Assembly: GCA_031270825.1 (NCBI GenBank)
Contig: JAISXH010000049.1
Location: 1-64,000 of the forward strand
From: Bifidobacteriaceae bacterium
GTDB taxonomy: Bacteria > Actinomycetota > Actinomycetes > Actinomycetales > WQXJ01
Direction of reading: 5' to 3'
DNA length: 64,000 bases
Each line of letters opens with the position of its first letter. Positions within the stretch are counted from its first letter, which is position 1. Position numbers and translations under genes: made by a program. Shown here piece after piece: positions 11,368 through 19,799 of this stretch. The notes under the pieces were generated by a model, which made no database searches, had not been told where the DNA came from, and saw only the letters and a list, made by a program, of their open reading frames with translations.

Positions 11368-12270
11368 ATGACTGGGCTGGCGTTGGGTTGGACTGGCGAT
11401 GGTCCGAACCTGGTGCTGCAGGGCGACAACATGGACGCCTTGCCGGCGCTTCCGCGGGAGAGCTTCCGGCTGGTCTACATCGACCCGCCGTTCAACACCG
11501 GCAAGACCCAGGTTCGCCAGTCGATCACAACGGTCAGATCGCCCAGCGGCCCGCGCCTCGGTTTCCAGGGGCGTTCTTACGCCACCGTGAAAGGGCAGGT
11601 GACGTCCTATAACGACGAGTTCGCCGACTATTGGGCCTTCCTTGAACCCCGTCTGGAAGAGGCCTGGCGGCTCCTGACCGCGGACGGCACGCTGTACTTG
11701 CACCTCGATTACCGCGAGGCGCACTACGCCAAGGTGCTCCTGGACGCCCTGTTCGGCCGCGACTCGTTCCTGAATGAGATCATCTGGGCTTACGACTACG
11801 GCGCTCGCACCAAGTCGCGCTGGCCCGCCAAACACGACAACATTTTGGTTTACGTCAAAGACCCCAAGAATTACGTCTTCAACGCCGATGCCGTGGACCG
11901 CGAGCCGTACATGGCGCCGGGTTTGGTGACCCCCGAGAAGGCGGCCCTGGGCAAACTCCCGACCGATGTCTGGTGGCACACGATTGTGTCCCCGACCGGC
12001 CGGGAGAAGACCGGCTACGCCACCCAGAAGCCGGAGGGCATTGCCCGCCGGATCATCCAAGCTTCCAGCCGCGCGGGCGACTGGGTGTTGGATTTCTTCG
12101 CCGGCAGTGGCACCACCGGGGCGGTGGCGGCCCAACTGGGCCGCAGATTCGTCCTGGTCGACAACAACCCGGAAGCTATCGCGGTCATGAGGTGCCGCCT
12201 AGGCGCCTTGGGCCCGACCGCGCCGATTGACTACAGAACAATTCCTGATCGCGAGCGGCCGGAGGCCTGA
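11368..12270 (+). CDS. Orphan beta-class DNA methyltransferase (N6-A or N4-C)
   Basis: About 300 residues. The catalytic motif IV DPPFNTG is at residues 39-45 and the S-adenosylmethionine motif DFFAGSGTT is at about 242-250. This order (IV before I) defines the beta class of amino-methyltransferases, like CcrM and many type II and III Mod subunits. No restriction endonuclease or target-recognition subunit is adjacent, so it is an orphan or housekeeping methylase. The start could be GTG 11359 or ATG 11368; I prefer the ATG, which follows AGGTG by 6 nt. It follows purD closely and may be co-transcribed. Recognition sequence unknown. Confidence 0.85.
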   Translation: MTGLALGWTGDGPNLVLQGDNMDALPALPRESFRLVYIDPPFNTGKTQVRQSITTVRSPSGPRLGFQGRSYATVKGQVTSYNDEFADYWAFLEPRLEEAWRLLTADGTLYLHLDYREAHYAKVLLDALFGRDSFLNEIIWAYDYGARTKSRWPAKHDNILVYVKDPKNYVFNADAVDREPYMAPGLVTPEKAALGKLPTDVWWHTIVSPTGREKTGYATQKPEGIARRIIQASSRAGDWVLDFFAGSGTTGAVAAQLGRRFVLVDNNPEAIAVMRCRLGALGPTAPIDYRTIPDRERPEA

Positions 12271-12406
12271 TTGGCTGGCGCCGAGAGGCGCGCCCCGCGT
12301 TCGCGCTGATCGGCTCGCCTTGGCGATGGCGAGGCCGCGCCCGCGGTGGCCGCGGCGAGCGCCCACTGGGCCGCCCGCGTTTCCGCTGGTCGGGGCGGGG
12401 TGCTGG

Positions 12407-13120
12407 CTAGCCGGCGGCCGCAAGGGCGCCCAGGTGTTGGATCACCGAGGCGAAGAAGCACAGGCCGTCCTGGCCGGCCCTAGGGCCGGCGCCTGAATCA
12501 GGGCCGAAGCCCAGCTCGACCGCATGCTCCGGGTGCGGCATCAGCCCGACCACATTGCCGGCCTCGTTGGTGACGCCGGCGATGTCGCGGCGCGAGCCAT
12601 TCGGGTTCCAGTCCTGGTAACGGAACACGATCCGGCCCTCGGCCTCGAGTTGGTCCAACGTGCGGGCATCGGCCACGAACTGGCCGTCCTGATTCTTCAG
12701 GGGAATGACGATCTCTTGGCCAGCGCTGAACTGGTTGGTCCAGGCGGTGCGGTTGTTCTCGACGTTGAGCCGCTGTTCGCGGCAGATGAAGGTGAGATGG
12801 TCGTTCTTGATCATCGAGCCGGGCAGCAGATGCGATTCGGTCAGCACCTGGAAGCCGTTGCATATGCCCAGCACCGGCAAGCCGCCGTGGGCGGCGTCAA
12901 TGATCGCCTCCATGACCGGCGCGAAGCGGGCGATAGCGCCGGCGCGCAGATAGTCGCCGTAAGAGAATCCGCCCGGCAGCACCACCGCGTCGACCCCGTG
13001 CAGAGACCGGTCGCGGTGCCACAGCGGCACTCCCTCGGCGCCGGCCAACGCCGCCGCCCGCAAAGCGTCGCGGTCATCCAGAGTGCCCGGGAAAGTGACC
13101 ACCCCGATGCGGATGGTCAT
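12407..13120 (-). CDS. purQ: Phosphoribosylformylglycinamidine synthase, glutaminase subunit
   Basis: PurQ (237 residues) releases ammonia from glutamine for the FGAM synthase complex PurL-PurQ-PurS. The class I amidotransferase nucleophile is Cys87 in GICNGFQ, and the His/Glu pair is in PHPEHAVE close to residue 207. The family signature [11 protein letters not shown] is present. Its start overlaps the end of purS by 4 nt, so the two subunits are translationally coupled. The large subunit purL is not in the window. Confidence 0.96.
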   Translation of the reverse strand: MTIRIGVVTFPGTLDDRDALRAAALAGAEGVPLWHRDRSLHGVDAVVLPGGFSYGDYLRAGAIARFAPVMEAIIDAAHGGLPVLGICNGFQVLTESHLLPGSMIKNDHLTFICREQRLNVENNRTAWTNQFSAGQEIVIPLKNQDGQFVADARTLDQLEAEGRIVFRYQDWNPNGSRRDIAGVTNEAGNVVGLMPHPEHAVELGFGPDSGAGPRAGQDGLCFFASVIQHLGALAAAG

Positions 13121-13395
13121 GCTGGGTCCTGGGCGGCGGCATCGGCGCCGTGGTCGAAGCGGACCGAAACCACGTCCTCGATCACCGGGTTGGACAAGAC
13201 CATGGTCGCGGCTTCGCGGGCGGCCGCCAACAGCTCTGGCGCAGGCGGTCCCGCAGCCTCCAATTCGAAACGTTTGCCCTGGCGGACGGCCTGGAACTGG
13301 GTGAAGCCGAGTCGCGGCAAGGCGCCGGCGACAGCTTTGCCTTGCGGGTCCAGCAATTCAGGCTTGGGCATGACGTCCACAATCACTCGTGCCAT
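13117..13395 (-). CDS. purS: Phosphoribosylformylglycinamidine synthase, PurS subunit
   Basis: A 92-residue small subunit that bridges PurQ and PurL and helps ammonia transfer. The N-terminal [18 protein letters not shown] is typical. The last 10 residues are an Ala/Asp-rich tail beyond the usual fold. It lies 89 nt after purC and overlaps purQ, so purC-purS-purQ form one operon on the minus strand. Confidence 0.95.
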   Translation of the reverse strand: MARVIVDVMPKPELLDPQGKAVAGALPRLGFTQFQAVRQGKRFELEAAGPPAPELLAAAREAATMVLSNPVIEDVVSVRFDHGADAAAQDPA

Positions 13396-13484
13396 GGTCC
13401 CCTTCTCAAAGGTCGGTGTGGGATTGCCACGACCAGCCTAGCGACCCTTGGCGCGGTCGGCCTGGTGGCGCGAGCGCGGGCGCG

Positions 13485-14384
13485 TCAGGCGAAGAAGGCT
13501 TTTCCGGTGAGGCGTTCGTACGCTTCGATGTAGCGAGCGCGGGTCTTTTGGACGATGTCGTCCGGCAACGCCGGTGGTGGCGAGTTCCGGTCCCAGCCCG
13601 ATTCTTTGGTCAGCCAGTCGCGCAGGAACTGTTTGTCGAAGGATGCCTGCGGGCCGCCTGGCTCCCAGGTGTGGGCGTCCCAGTAGCGGGAGGAATCGGG
13701 GGTGAGGACCTCGTCCCCCAGGGCCAGCAGGCCGTTGGCGGCGGCGGTCCCGAACTCGAACTTGGTGTCCGCCAGGATCAGACCGCGGTCGCGGGCGATC
13801 TGCTCCGCCTTGGTGTAGAGCTTGATGGTGGTGTCCCGCAGGAGTTCAGCGGTGTCCAGGCCGAGTTCGTTGGCGACATAGCTGAGCGGCACGTTCTGGT
13901 CGTGTTCGCCCTGTTCAGCTTTGGTCGCGGGGGTGAAGATCGGATACGGGAGGCGGTCGCCGTCGGTCAGGCCCGGCGGCAGCTTGATGCCGGTGACCTC
14001 GCCGGTGTGTTGGTATTCGGCCAGTCCGGAGCCGGTCAGATAGCCGCGCGCGACGCATTCGATTGGATACATCACCAGACGCTGGCAGATCATCGCGCGT
14101 CCTTGGACCGCCTCGGGCACCTCCAAGGACACCAGGTGGTTGGGCACAACGCTCTGGAGTTGGTCGAACCACCAGACGCTCAGCGCGGTCAGGATTTTGC
14201 CCTTGTCCGGGATCAAAGTGGGCATGACGTAGTCGTAAGCGCTGATCTTGTCGGTGGTCACCACCAGGATCACGTCGCGGAAAGGCGAGTAAACCGAAGG
14301 TTCGTAGATATCGCGGATCTTGCCCGAGGTCACGTATTGCCAGCCCTCGAACTCAAGGGGGGGCGCAGCTGCAGAGGTAGTCAC
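13485..14384 (-). CDS. purC: Phosphoribosylaminoimidazole-succinocarboxamide synthase
   Basis: PurC (299 residues) joins aspartate to CAIR with ATP. Recognisable family stretches are GKIRDIYEP near the N-terminus, YPIECVARGYLTGSG and LILADTKFEFG. This is the long eukaryote/actinobacterial-like version of the enzyme, with the ending SYEAYERLTGK-like segment present as IEAYERLTGK. The ATG at 14384 begins a short Thr/Ser/Ala extension before the fold. It is first in the purC-purS-purQ operon. Confidence 0.95.
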   Translation of the reverse strand: MTTSAAAPPLEFEGWQYVTSGKIRDIYEPSVYSPFRDVILVVTTDKISAYDYVMPTLIPDKGKILTALSVWWFDQLQSVVPNHLVSLEVPEAVQGRAMICQRLVMYPIECVARGYLTGSGLAEYQHTGEVTGIKLPPGLTDGDRLPYPIFTPATKAEQGEHDQNVPLSYVANELGLDTAELLRDTTIKLYTKAEQIARDRGLILADTKFEFGTAAANGLLALGDEVLTPDSSRYWDAHTWEPGGPQASFDKQFLRDWLTKESGWDRNSPPPALPDDIVQKTRARYIEAYERLTGKAFFA

Positions 14385-14491
14385 GCTTCCAGTCTGTCAT
14401 CCCGCTTGGGCTGACGCCGCCAGCGGATCGATAGGTCCATTCCGCGACCCCCCGCGCCGCCTGCCCGGCCTGGGGTCGGCGTGCGATCCGG

Positions 14492-14857
14492 TCAGATGAT
14501 CAACAGGTCGCTGGCGCGCCAGACGCCGTTGACTCGTTCCAGGCGCATGGCCACGGCTCTGGTGTGCGTGCGCTCGGTGGCCACGACGGTGGCCTCGATG
14601 ACTCGCCGGTTGATGCGGCACAGGTAGGTGCGCCCACGATAGCCGGGACGGCCTGTTCGCTGGGAGCGCGCATTGGCGCGGGCCACCAGCGAGCGAAAGA
14701 TTTCCTCAGTCAGATAAGGCGCGAACCGCGCCGGCGGCGGGTAACCGTGGACAGCCGTCAGCGCGGCGCCGGCGATGAAGCGGGCGCGTGACTCGACCTC
14801 GGCTGAACGGACTGGCCCAGGCACAATCCCGTCCCAAGTCGAAGCTTGATCATCCAT
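14492..14857 (-). CDS. Rv3235-like conserved actinobacterial protein
   Basis: A 121-residue protein resembling the small Rv3235-type family, which in actinobacteria has no known activity. Conserved features seen are RARFIAGAALTAVHGYPPP in the first third and a C-terminal beta-rich part ending GVWRASDLLII. The start at 14857 is chosen because GGGGGA stands 8 nt upstream on the minus strand; a longer frame to 14998 is only read-through of upstream sequence. Its 5' part overlaps about 100 nt of the extended pentapeptide gene in another frame. The two are otherwise unrelated. Confidence 0.7.
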   Translation of the reverse strand: MDDQASTWDGIVPGPVRSAEVESRARFIAGAALTAVHGYPPPARFAPYLTEEIFRSLVARANARSQRTGRPGYRGRTYLCRINRRVIEATVVATERTHTRAVAMRLERVNGVWRASDLLII

Positions 14858-15630
14858 TCGATCCCCCTGTTTGTCAGACGCCTTGGCGACGGGCCCGTGG
14901 GCGAGCTCGCATCCCAGCCTGCTAGGTCCAGCCCCGGCGCGCAATCCCCACCCCAAGAATCTGTGGAAAACCGCCCCAATCCGCAAAGAAATCCGCAAGG
15001 GGACGGTGATTGTGTTGATTTTGCCGCCCGTGTCCGCCAGGTGGCGAGCAATTGGGTGTGGGTGAGGCGGTCCATGCGGCTTCCCTCAAACGCGATCGAG
15101 GCGACGGCTCGCTTGGAGACGTGTCGGAACGAGACTTGATTCAGGACGCATCGGCGCATCGAGGCGCCGGTGAGATTGGCTGCGTTGAACGCCACCCCGT
15201 CGAGTTGGTCGCCGTCGAATACCGCCCCTCGCAAGTCGCAGTACTTGAACTGTGTGCCGACCAGGATGGCCGTGGTGAAATCGGTCCCCCGAAGGCCTAA
15301 GGAGTTCAAACGGGCCAAGGTCAGATCGGCGCCGCCGGAGGTCGCGCCGGCCGGTCCGTCATCTACCGTCGGCGTTGGGGCAGGTTGGCTGGGTCCGGCC
15401 AGGGGCGCGTCGGCGCCTTCCCCGAACAGGTCGTTCAGGGTCTGGCGCAGATCTCCGATCGAGGCCGCTGTGGCCGCCAGCGCGGCTTCTCGGTCAAGAC
15501 CGGATTCGGTCCAGTCCGCGAAGCGTTCGCGCAGGTCGGCTCCGATCTCGTGACGGAGATCAGCGGCGCCGGGCAGGTCGGCGTGGCCGGCGAAGAGCTC
15601 GTCCAGTGGCGCGTCGATTTGGTCGGTCAC
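14758..15630 (-). CDS. PadR-linked pentapeptide-repeat protein with repeat-derived C-terminus
   Basis: Residues 1-70 are an acidic helical prefix common in proteins encoded next to PadR regulators. Residues 95-200 hold pentapeptide-type A(D/N)L repeats, ending with HVSKRAV...FEGSRMDRLT, the normal end of this family. From about residue 207 the sequence changes to KSTQSPSPCG, the translation of family-A repeat copy A2. It then runs on for about 80 unrelated residues into the next gene. I infer that insertion of the repeat removed the native stop codon. The true fold is probably kept. The function of this family is unknown. It lies 12 nt after padR. Confidence 0.7.
   Translation of the reverse strand: MTDQIDAPLDELFAGHADLPGAADLRHEIGADLRERFADWTESGLDREAALAATAASIGDLRQTLNDLFGEGADAPLAGPSQPAPTPTVDDGPAGATSGGADLTLARLNSLGLRGTDFTTAILVGTQFKYCDLRGAVFDGDQLDGVAFNAANLTGASMRRCVLNQVSFRHVSKRAVASIAFEGSRMDRLTHTQLLATWRTRAAKSTQSPSPCGFLCGLGRFSTDSWGGDCAPGLDLAGWDASSPTGPSPRRLTNRGIEWMIKLRLGTGLCLGQSVQPRSSHAPASSPAPR
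14995..15020 (+). repeat. Family-A dispersed repeat, copy A2
   Basis: Identical over 26 bp to copy A1 (GCAA + core + TT). It overlaps the 3' end of the pentapeptide gene and appears to have replaced its native stop codon. Confidence 0.85.
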
Positions 15631-15642
15631 GTGGTTCTCCTC

Positions 15643-15969
15643 CTATAGCAAATCGTCCAACAGGTGCTTGGCGTGCTCCCACGCTGCCTTGCTAGCGGCG
15701 TGGGCGCGGCGGCCGGCATCGGTCACCGCGTAGTACTTGCGGCGCCCGCCCAACGACTCGTCTCCCCAATACGCCCGTACCAGGCCGTTTGCCTCGAGGC
15801 GGCGCAAGCTGGAGTACAGGGTGGCCTCCTTGGGTTCGTATGCCCCGGACGATGCCGCCGCGATCGTCTTCGCTATCTCGTAGCCGTACCGGTCCTGCCG
15901 CAGCAGGGTTCGCAGGATCATCGTGTCGATATTGCCCCGGACCAGGTCCGGGGGCAGAGCGTCGGCCAT
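15643..15969 (-). CDS. PadR-family transcriptional regulator
   Basis: A 108-residue winged-helix repressor. Typical PadR stretches are TLLRQDRYGYEI in the first helices, EATLYSSLRRLEANGLV in the recognition helix region and RRKYYAVTDAGRR in the wing. The C-terminal helix for dimerisation is short, as in the subfamily that pairs with pentapeptide or permease-prefix proteins. GGAGGTGAGG precedes the ATG. The promoter upstream is overlapped by a direct repeat, so autoregulation is likely. The co-transcribed pentapeptide gene follows at once. Confidence 0.9.
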   Translation of the reverse strand: MADALPPDLVRGNIDTMILRTLLRQDRYGYEIAKTIAAASSGAYEPKEATLYSSLRRLEANGLVRAYWGDESLGGRRKYYAVTDAGRRAHAASKAAWEHAKHLLDDLL

Positions 15970-15979
15970 CCCTCACCTC

Positions 15980-16017
15980 CGAGAGTACAGTATACCCGAG
16001 AGTACATCGCGTGGCAA
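15980..16017 (-). promoter_or_regulatory. padR promoter with overlapping direct-repeat operator
   Basis: On the minus strand TTGCCA (16017-16012) and TATACT (15994-15989) are spaced by 17 bp. A 10-bp direct repeat CGAGAGTACA lies at 15980-15989 and 15997-16006, flanking the -10 box with a 17-bp period. This is a natural place for PadR autorepression. Confidence 0.65.
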
Positions 16018-16190
16018 GGTAATCGCTCGTGACGCGGCGTGCTCTGCGCGCCAAGCGCCGTAGACGGGCGAAGCGGCTTGGCTCGAGGCCCAGCGGATGC
16101 CGCTGAGGCTGGGGTGGGCGGGGAATCGGCGGGCGCCGAATCGATCGGCGGCGAAGGCCTGGAATCTTCACAATTCGTTGCAAACACATG

Positions 16191-16220
16191 TTGGACTAAA
16201 AGGGCTATGGCGTGTAAAAT
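16191..16220 (+). promoter_or_regulatory. Promoter of the DUF222-HNH gene
   Basis: TTGGAC (16191-16196) and TAAAAT (16215-16220) are spaced by 18 bp. The start codon is only 7 nt after the -10 box and lacks a spaced ribosome site, so the transcript is probably leaderless. Confidence 0.55.
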
Positions 16221-16226
16221 AGGGGT

Positions 16227-18104
16227 ATGTCAGAGATGCCAAGTCCGATCGGCCGCGATGACGCGGCCGGGCCCGGTGGCAGGCATCGCGAAGAGCGCTT
16301 GGCGGGTCGGAGCGGCGACATTCGCCCGGCCAGAGACCTGGCGTCGCAGGGCGGCTGGACCGTTCCTGGTGTCGAGTTGGAGCCCGGGAATTGCCAGCCG
16401 GCGGTTTCGGCTAATGACCCGGCCGACGCGGGAGACTCGTTGGGCCTGGGCGTCTGTCCGGGGTGCGCCGTGGGTGACACTGGCGCGACCGCGTCCGCCA
16501 ACAATCCGGCGGAAGACCTGGCATCGCAGGGGGGATGGGCAGTTCCCGGCATCGGGCTGGACAGCCAGGGTGATGCGGGTGGCGGCCTCGGCGATCAAAA
16601 TGAGAGTCCCGGATTGGCGGCGTTGGCGGAACTCGTCGGCGCCCTCGGGATCAATGATCTGACGGCCGGCCTGGGGTTGTTGTTGGACCGGTTGACCAGT
16701 CTGGTCGCGGACACGGCCGCAGTGGCCCCAATCGGGCGCATTGAACTGCTGAGATTGGCGTCGCGGCTGGTCAAGTCAGCCGGGCGGGGTGAGGTGGCGG
16801 CAGGTCGCCTGGCCTACCTGGCGGACCGGCACCGATCGCTGTCCGGCGGGGTGGGGGCCGCGACGTGGTTGACGCGCCATAACCTGTTGACCCGAAGCCA
16901 GGCCTCGAAGATCGTGTTGCGGGCCAGAGATCTGTCTGGCACCCCCCTGTTGGAGCAGGCCGCCTACAAAGGTGACGTCAATCCGCATCAGGCCGCGGCT
17001 GCGGTCAGGACGCTGAAGCAACTGCCTGGGGACGTGTTGAGCGCCGGGCAGCTATCCCAAGCGGAAGAATTGCTGGCGGGGTTCGCGGACCACCTGGACT
17101 CGTCCGGTTTGGCGAAGGCTGGGCGGGCCTTGCTGGAGCAGGTAGCTCCAGAGCTGACCCAGCAGCGTGACGAGGAGCGCGCCGAACGGGAATATCGGAC
17201 CGCTCACTCGAACCGATCGCTGTTTTGGTTCGACCGGGGCGACGGCTCGACCCTGCTCCAAGCCACCATGCCGACAATCGAAGCCGAAGGCCTGAAGCGC
17301 CTGGTTGACGCCTACGCGCAGCAGTATCGTCGCGCCCAGACCGACAAGACCCGAACTGACAAGACCCAAACTGACAAGACTGAGAGCGGCCAAGGCCAGG
17401 CCGACACCGCCCCGGCCAGTCATACGCGAGCGGCTACGAACGCGGCGTTGCCGCCAATGGCGGCCAGCCGCGTGGACGGCCTGATCGCACTGGGCCGCGA
17501 GGTCTCGCGCCGGGCTGCCGCTCCGAAGCTGGGCGGGGACCGCCCTCGCATCCAGGTCGTTATCACCTACCAAGAGTTGTTGGACCAGGCTCGGACTGCG
17601 AAGCTGGTCGGCTCGGGAGATCTAGTGCCTGCCGGACAGCTGCGGACCATGCTTTGTGACGCCGGGATCATCCCGGCCGTGTTGGGCTCGAAGTCGGAGA
17701 TTCTCGACGTGGGACGCGAACGCCGACTCGTGACCGGCCCGATCAGGGCCGCCCTCGAACTGCGTGACCAGGGGTGCTCGTTTCCGTCGTGCGACCGGCC
17801 CGTCGGCGCGACTGAAGCCCACCACCTCAAACCTTGGTATGACGACGGGGCCACCGGCCTGGGAAACATGACCCTCCTGTGCCCTCATCACCACGGCTTG
17901 GTCGAACCTCCCCGCGACGGGCCACCCCAATGGGAAGTCCGCATCCGCGAATCTGATCAGTTACCGGAGTTCATACCCCCGGCCGGGCTTGATCCGGAAC
18001 GCAAACCTATGCTGCACGGGCGTTTCATCCTCCAAGGCGCCGAACCCAGCCCAGCCCGACCCGACGATCGGCCTGAACCAGACGGCGCCCACGGCGGGGC
18101 CTAA
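16227..18104 (+). CDS. DUF222/HNH endonuclease-like protein (13E12 family)
   Basis: A 625-residue protein. Residues 130-470 form the DUF222 domain found in actinobacterial 13E12-repeat proteins. Residues about 510-570 are an HNH nuclease core: CSFPSCDRP, then EAHHLKPW, then NMTLLCPHHH. The zinc ligands and catalytic His are present, so the nuclease could be active. The first 120 residues contain a duplicated segment around DLASQGGW (seen twice, about 60 residues apart). A linker near residues 371-386 has three TDKT units. The family is often multi-copy and is suspected of mobility; no biological role is established. The gene is preceded by a strong leaderless-type promoter. Confidence 0.85.
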   Translation: MSEMPSPIGRDDAAGPGGRHREERLAGRSGDIRPARDLASQGGWTVPGVELEPGNCQPAVSANDPADAGDSLGLGVCPGCAVGDTGATASANNPAEDLASQGGWAVPGIGLDSQGDAGGGLGDQNESPGLAALAELVGALGINDLTAGLGLLLDRLTSLVADTAAVAPIGRIELLRLASRLVKSAGRGEVAAGRLAYLADRHRSLSGGVGAATWLTRHNLLTRSQASKIVLRARDLSGTPLLEQAAYKGDVNPHQAAAAVRTLKQLPGDVLSAGQLSQAEELLAGFADHLDSSGLAKAGRALLEQVAPELTQQRDEERAEREYRTAHSNRSLFWFDRGDGSTLLQATMPTIEAEGLKRLVDAYAQQYRRAQTDKTRTDKTQTDKTESGQGQADTAPASHTRAATNAALPPMAASRVDGLIALGREVSRRAAAPKLGGDRPRIQVVITYQELLDQARTAKLVGSGDLVPAGQLRTMLCDAGIIPAVLGSKSEILDVGRERRLVTGPIRAALELRDQGCSFPSCDRPVGATEAHHLKPWYDDGATGLGNMTLLCPHHHGLVEPPRDGPPQWEVRIRESDQLPEFIPPAGLDPERKPMLHGRFILQGAEPSPARPDDRPEPDGAHGGA

Positions 18105-18140
18105 GGCCACCTGCTCGACCGGACCCGCCCGCTGGTCCCC

Positions 18141-18157
18141 GCCCGCTGGCAGCGGGC
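18141..18157. terminator. Hairpin between convergent DUF222 and rplI genes
   Basis: GCCCGCT-GGC-AGCGGGC is a perfect 7-bp stem with a 3-nt loop, 37 nt after the nuclease stop. No T-tract follows, so it is only a possible bidirectional terminator. Confidence 0.35.
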
Positions 18158-18241
18158 AGCGCGGCAGGCGACCGGCCGCCTGTGCGTGTCCTCGACCGGG
18201 TATCTGGGTGCAGTTGCCCCGTTAGCTCTGGGCCGTGCCGG

Positions 18242-18691
18242 TCAGGCTGCGACCACTTCGATTTCCACGGGCGCCAGGACCGAGTCGTGGAGGCGGACCT
18301 GGACCGTGTATGGGCCGGTGGTCTTGATGCGTCCGGGCAACTCGATCTTGCGCTTGTCCACGTCAAACCCGGTCGCGGACTTAACCGCGGCAGCAATGTC
18401 GGTGGTGGTGACGGTGCCGAAAAGGCGCCCGCCGGCGCCAGCCTTGGCCGGCACTGAGACGCTGGCTGAACGCAACTTGTCGGCGGCGGCCAAAGCATCC
18501 TCGACGGTCGCCATCTCGCGTGCCTTGGTGGCGCGGCGCATCGTCACGATCTGCTTCTCCGCCCCCCTGGTCCACGGTGTCGCCAGTTTGCGAGGCACCA
18601 AGTAATTGCGGGCGTAGCCGTCCTTGACTTCAAGCACGTCGCCGGGCTGTCCCAGGCCAGAGACTTCGTGGGTCAGAATGATCTTTGCCAT
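18242..18691 (-). CDS. rplI: 50S ribosomal protein L9
   Basis: L9 (149 residues) binds 23S rRNA and spans to the neighbouring ribosome. The N-terminal signature MAKIILTHEVSGLGQPGDVL...VKDGYARNYLVPRKLA is intact, followed by the long connecting helix (about 40-75) and the C-terminal domain. AAGGAGA lies before the ATG. It is last in the operon rpsF-ssb-rpsR-rplI, the standard actinobacterial order. Confidence 0.97.
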   Translation of the reverse strand: MAKIILTHEVSGLGQPGDVLEVKDGYARNYLVPRKLATPWTRGAEKQIVTMRRATKAREMATVEDALAAADKLRSASVSVPAKAGAGGRLFGTVTTTDIAAAVKSATGFDVDKRKIELPGRIKTTGPYTVQVRLHDSVLAPVEIEVVAA

Positions 18692-18721
18692 GATTGTCGT
18701 TTCTCCTTGTGATAGGCCGAG

Positions 18722-18958
18722 TCAGCGGCCCGCGCTCGAGTACGGCAGAAGCGCCATCTCGCGGGCGTTCTTGACCGCTCTGGCGATGGCGCGCTGCTCC
18801 TGGACCGACACGCCGGTGACCCGGCGGGCGCGGATCTTGCCGCGGTCGGAGATGAACTTGCGCAGCAGCGCGACATCTTTGTAGTCGATTTCCCCTTGGG
18901 TGTTCAGGCGCAGGGGATTCGCCTTCTTCTTCGGCTTACGCGGTGCGAGTTTAGCCAT
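18722..18958 (-). CDS. rpsR: 30S ribosomal protein S18, cysteine-less form
   Basis: S18 (78 residues) pairs with S6 in the 30S platform. The core [19 protein letters not shown]...RRVTG and the end REMALLPY are typical. None of the zinc-binding cysteines of the C+ form is present, so this is a zinc-independent S18. The start is ambiguous between two adjacent ATG codons (18961 and 18958) after AAAGGA; I use the second. An earlier GTG/ATG at 18988 would lack a ribosome site. A zinc-binding paralogue may exist elsewhere, but none is visible here. Confidence 0.95.
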   Translation of the reverse strand: MAKLAPRKPKKKANPLRLNTQGEIDYKDVALLRKFISDRGKIRARRVTGVSVQEQRAIARAVKNAREMALLPYSSAGR

Positions 18959-19052
18959 CATTTTTCCTTTGCTTGTCTGTGAATCCACGTGTTAGGGGAG
19001 GTGGCCAGGGCGTCCTGAGTCAGTCGGACCGGGCCGATCTGGCCAGACCTGG

Positions 19053-19170
19053 CCGAACCAAGCCGACCGAACCAAGCCGACCGAACCAAGCCGACCACCC
19101 CGGGCGGGCCGGGCGCCGCCAAGGGCCAGAGCCGGCAAGGCTCAGAGCCGGCAAGGCTCAGAGCCGGCAA
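19053..19170. repeat. Two short tandem repeats in the ssb-rpsR gap
   Basis: Three exact 14-bp copies of CCGAACCAAGCCGA lie at 19053-19094. Then 2.7 copies of the 16-bp AGAGCCGGCAAGGCTC lie at 19128-19170. The second unit can fold on itself (GAGCC pairs with GGCTC). The 216-bp gap has no other feature. The hairpins lie just after the ssb stop and could modulate transcription into rpsR. Confidence 0.75.
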
Positions 19171-19174
19171 ACCT

Positions 19175-19798
19175 CTAGAAGGGCGGTTCGTCATCGGCCG
19201 ATCGGGCCACGCCCGGCGCGGCCCAACGATCCTCGGTGGAACCGCCGCCGTATTCGCCGCCTCGCGGAGGCGCCGGCGGAGCCCCATAGCCGCCCCCTGC
19301 CGGCGCGGTTCCGAAACCGCCGCCCGCAGGAGCGCTATATCCGCCCGCGTTGCTATAGCCGCCCGAACCGGAACCGCCATAGCCGCCGCCTGTGCCGCCC
19401 TGTGACCCGCCGGCATCGTACCCGCCGGAGCGGGGATTGCGCTGAACTTTGGCCGAGGCGTAACGCAACGACGGGCCGACTTCATCGACCTGAAGTTCGA
19501 CCACGGTGCGGCGCTCGCCCTCGCGGGTCTCATAGGAGCGCTGGGTGAGCCGTCCCTGCACAATCACGCGCATGCCCTTGGTGAGGGTCTCAGCGACGTT
19601 CTCCGCGGCTTCGCGCCAGACCGAGCAGCGCAGGAAAAGAGCCTCGCCGTCCTTCCATTCGCCGGTGCCCCGGTCATAGGTGCGCGGAGTCGAGGCGACT
19701 GTGAAGTTGGCCACCGGTGTGGCGCCATTAGCCGTGAAACGCAACTCTGGATCGGCGGTCAAATTGCCGATCACCGTGATAACGGTGTCGCCGGCCAT
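19175..19798 (-). CDS. ssb: Single-stranded DNA-binding protein
   Basis: SSB (207 residues) coats single-stranded DNA during replication and repair. The OB fold occupies residues 1-110 ([18 protein letters not shown] at the start). A Gly-rich flexible linker of about 80 residues follows. The acidic C-terminal tip DDEPPF, which recruits partner proteins, is intact. A single base separates it from the rpsF stop, so the two are translationally coupled. Confidence 0.97.
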   Translation of the reverse strand: MAGDTVITVIGNLTADPELRFTANGATPVANFTVASTPRTYDRGTGEWKDGEALFLRCSVWREAAENVAETLTKGMRVIVQGRLTQRSYETREGERRTVVELQVDEVGPSLRYASAKVQRNPRSGGYDAGGSQGGTGGGYGGSGSGGYSNAGGYSAPAGGGFGTAPAGGGYGAPPAPPRGGEYGGGSTEDRWAAPGVARSADDEPPF

Positions 19799-19799
19799 G

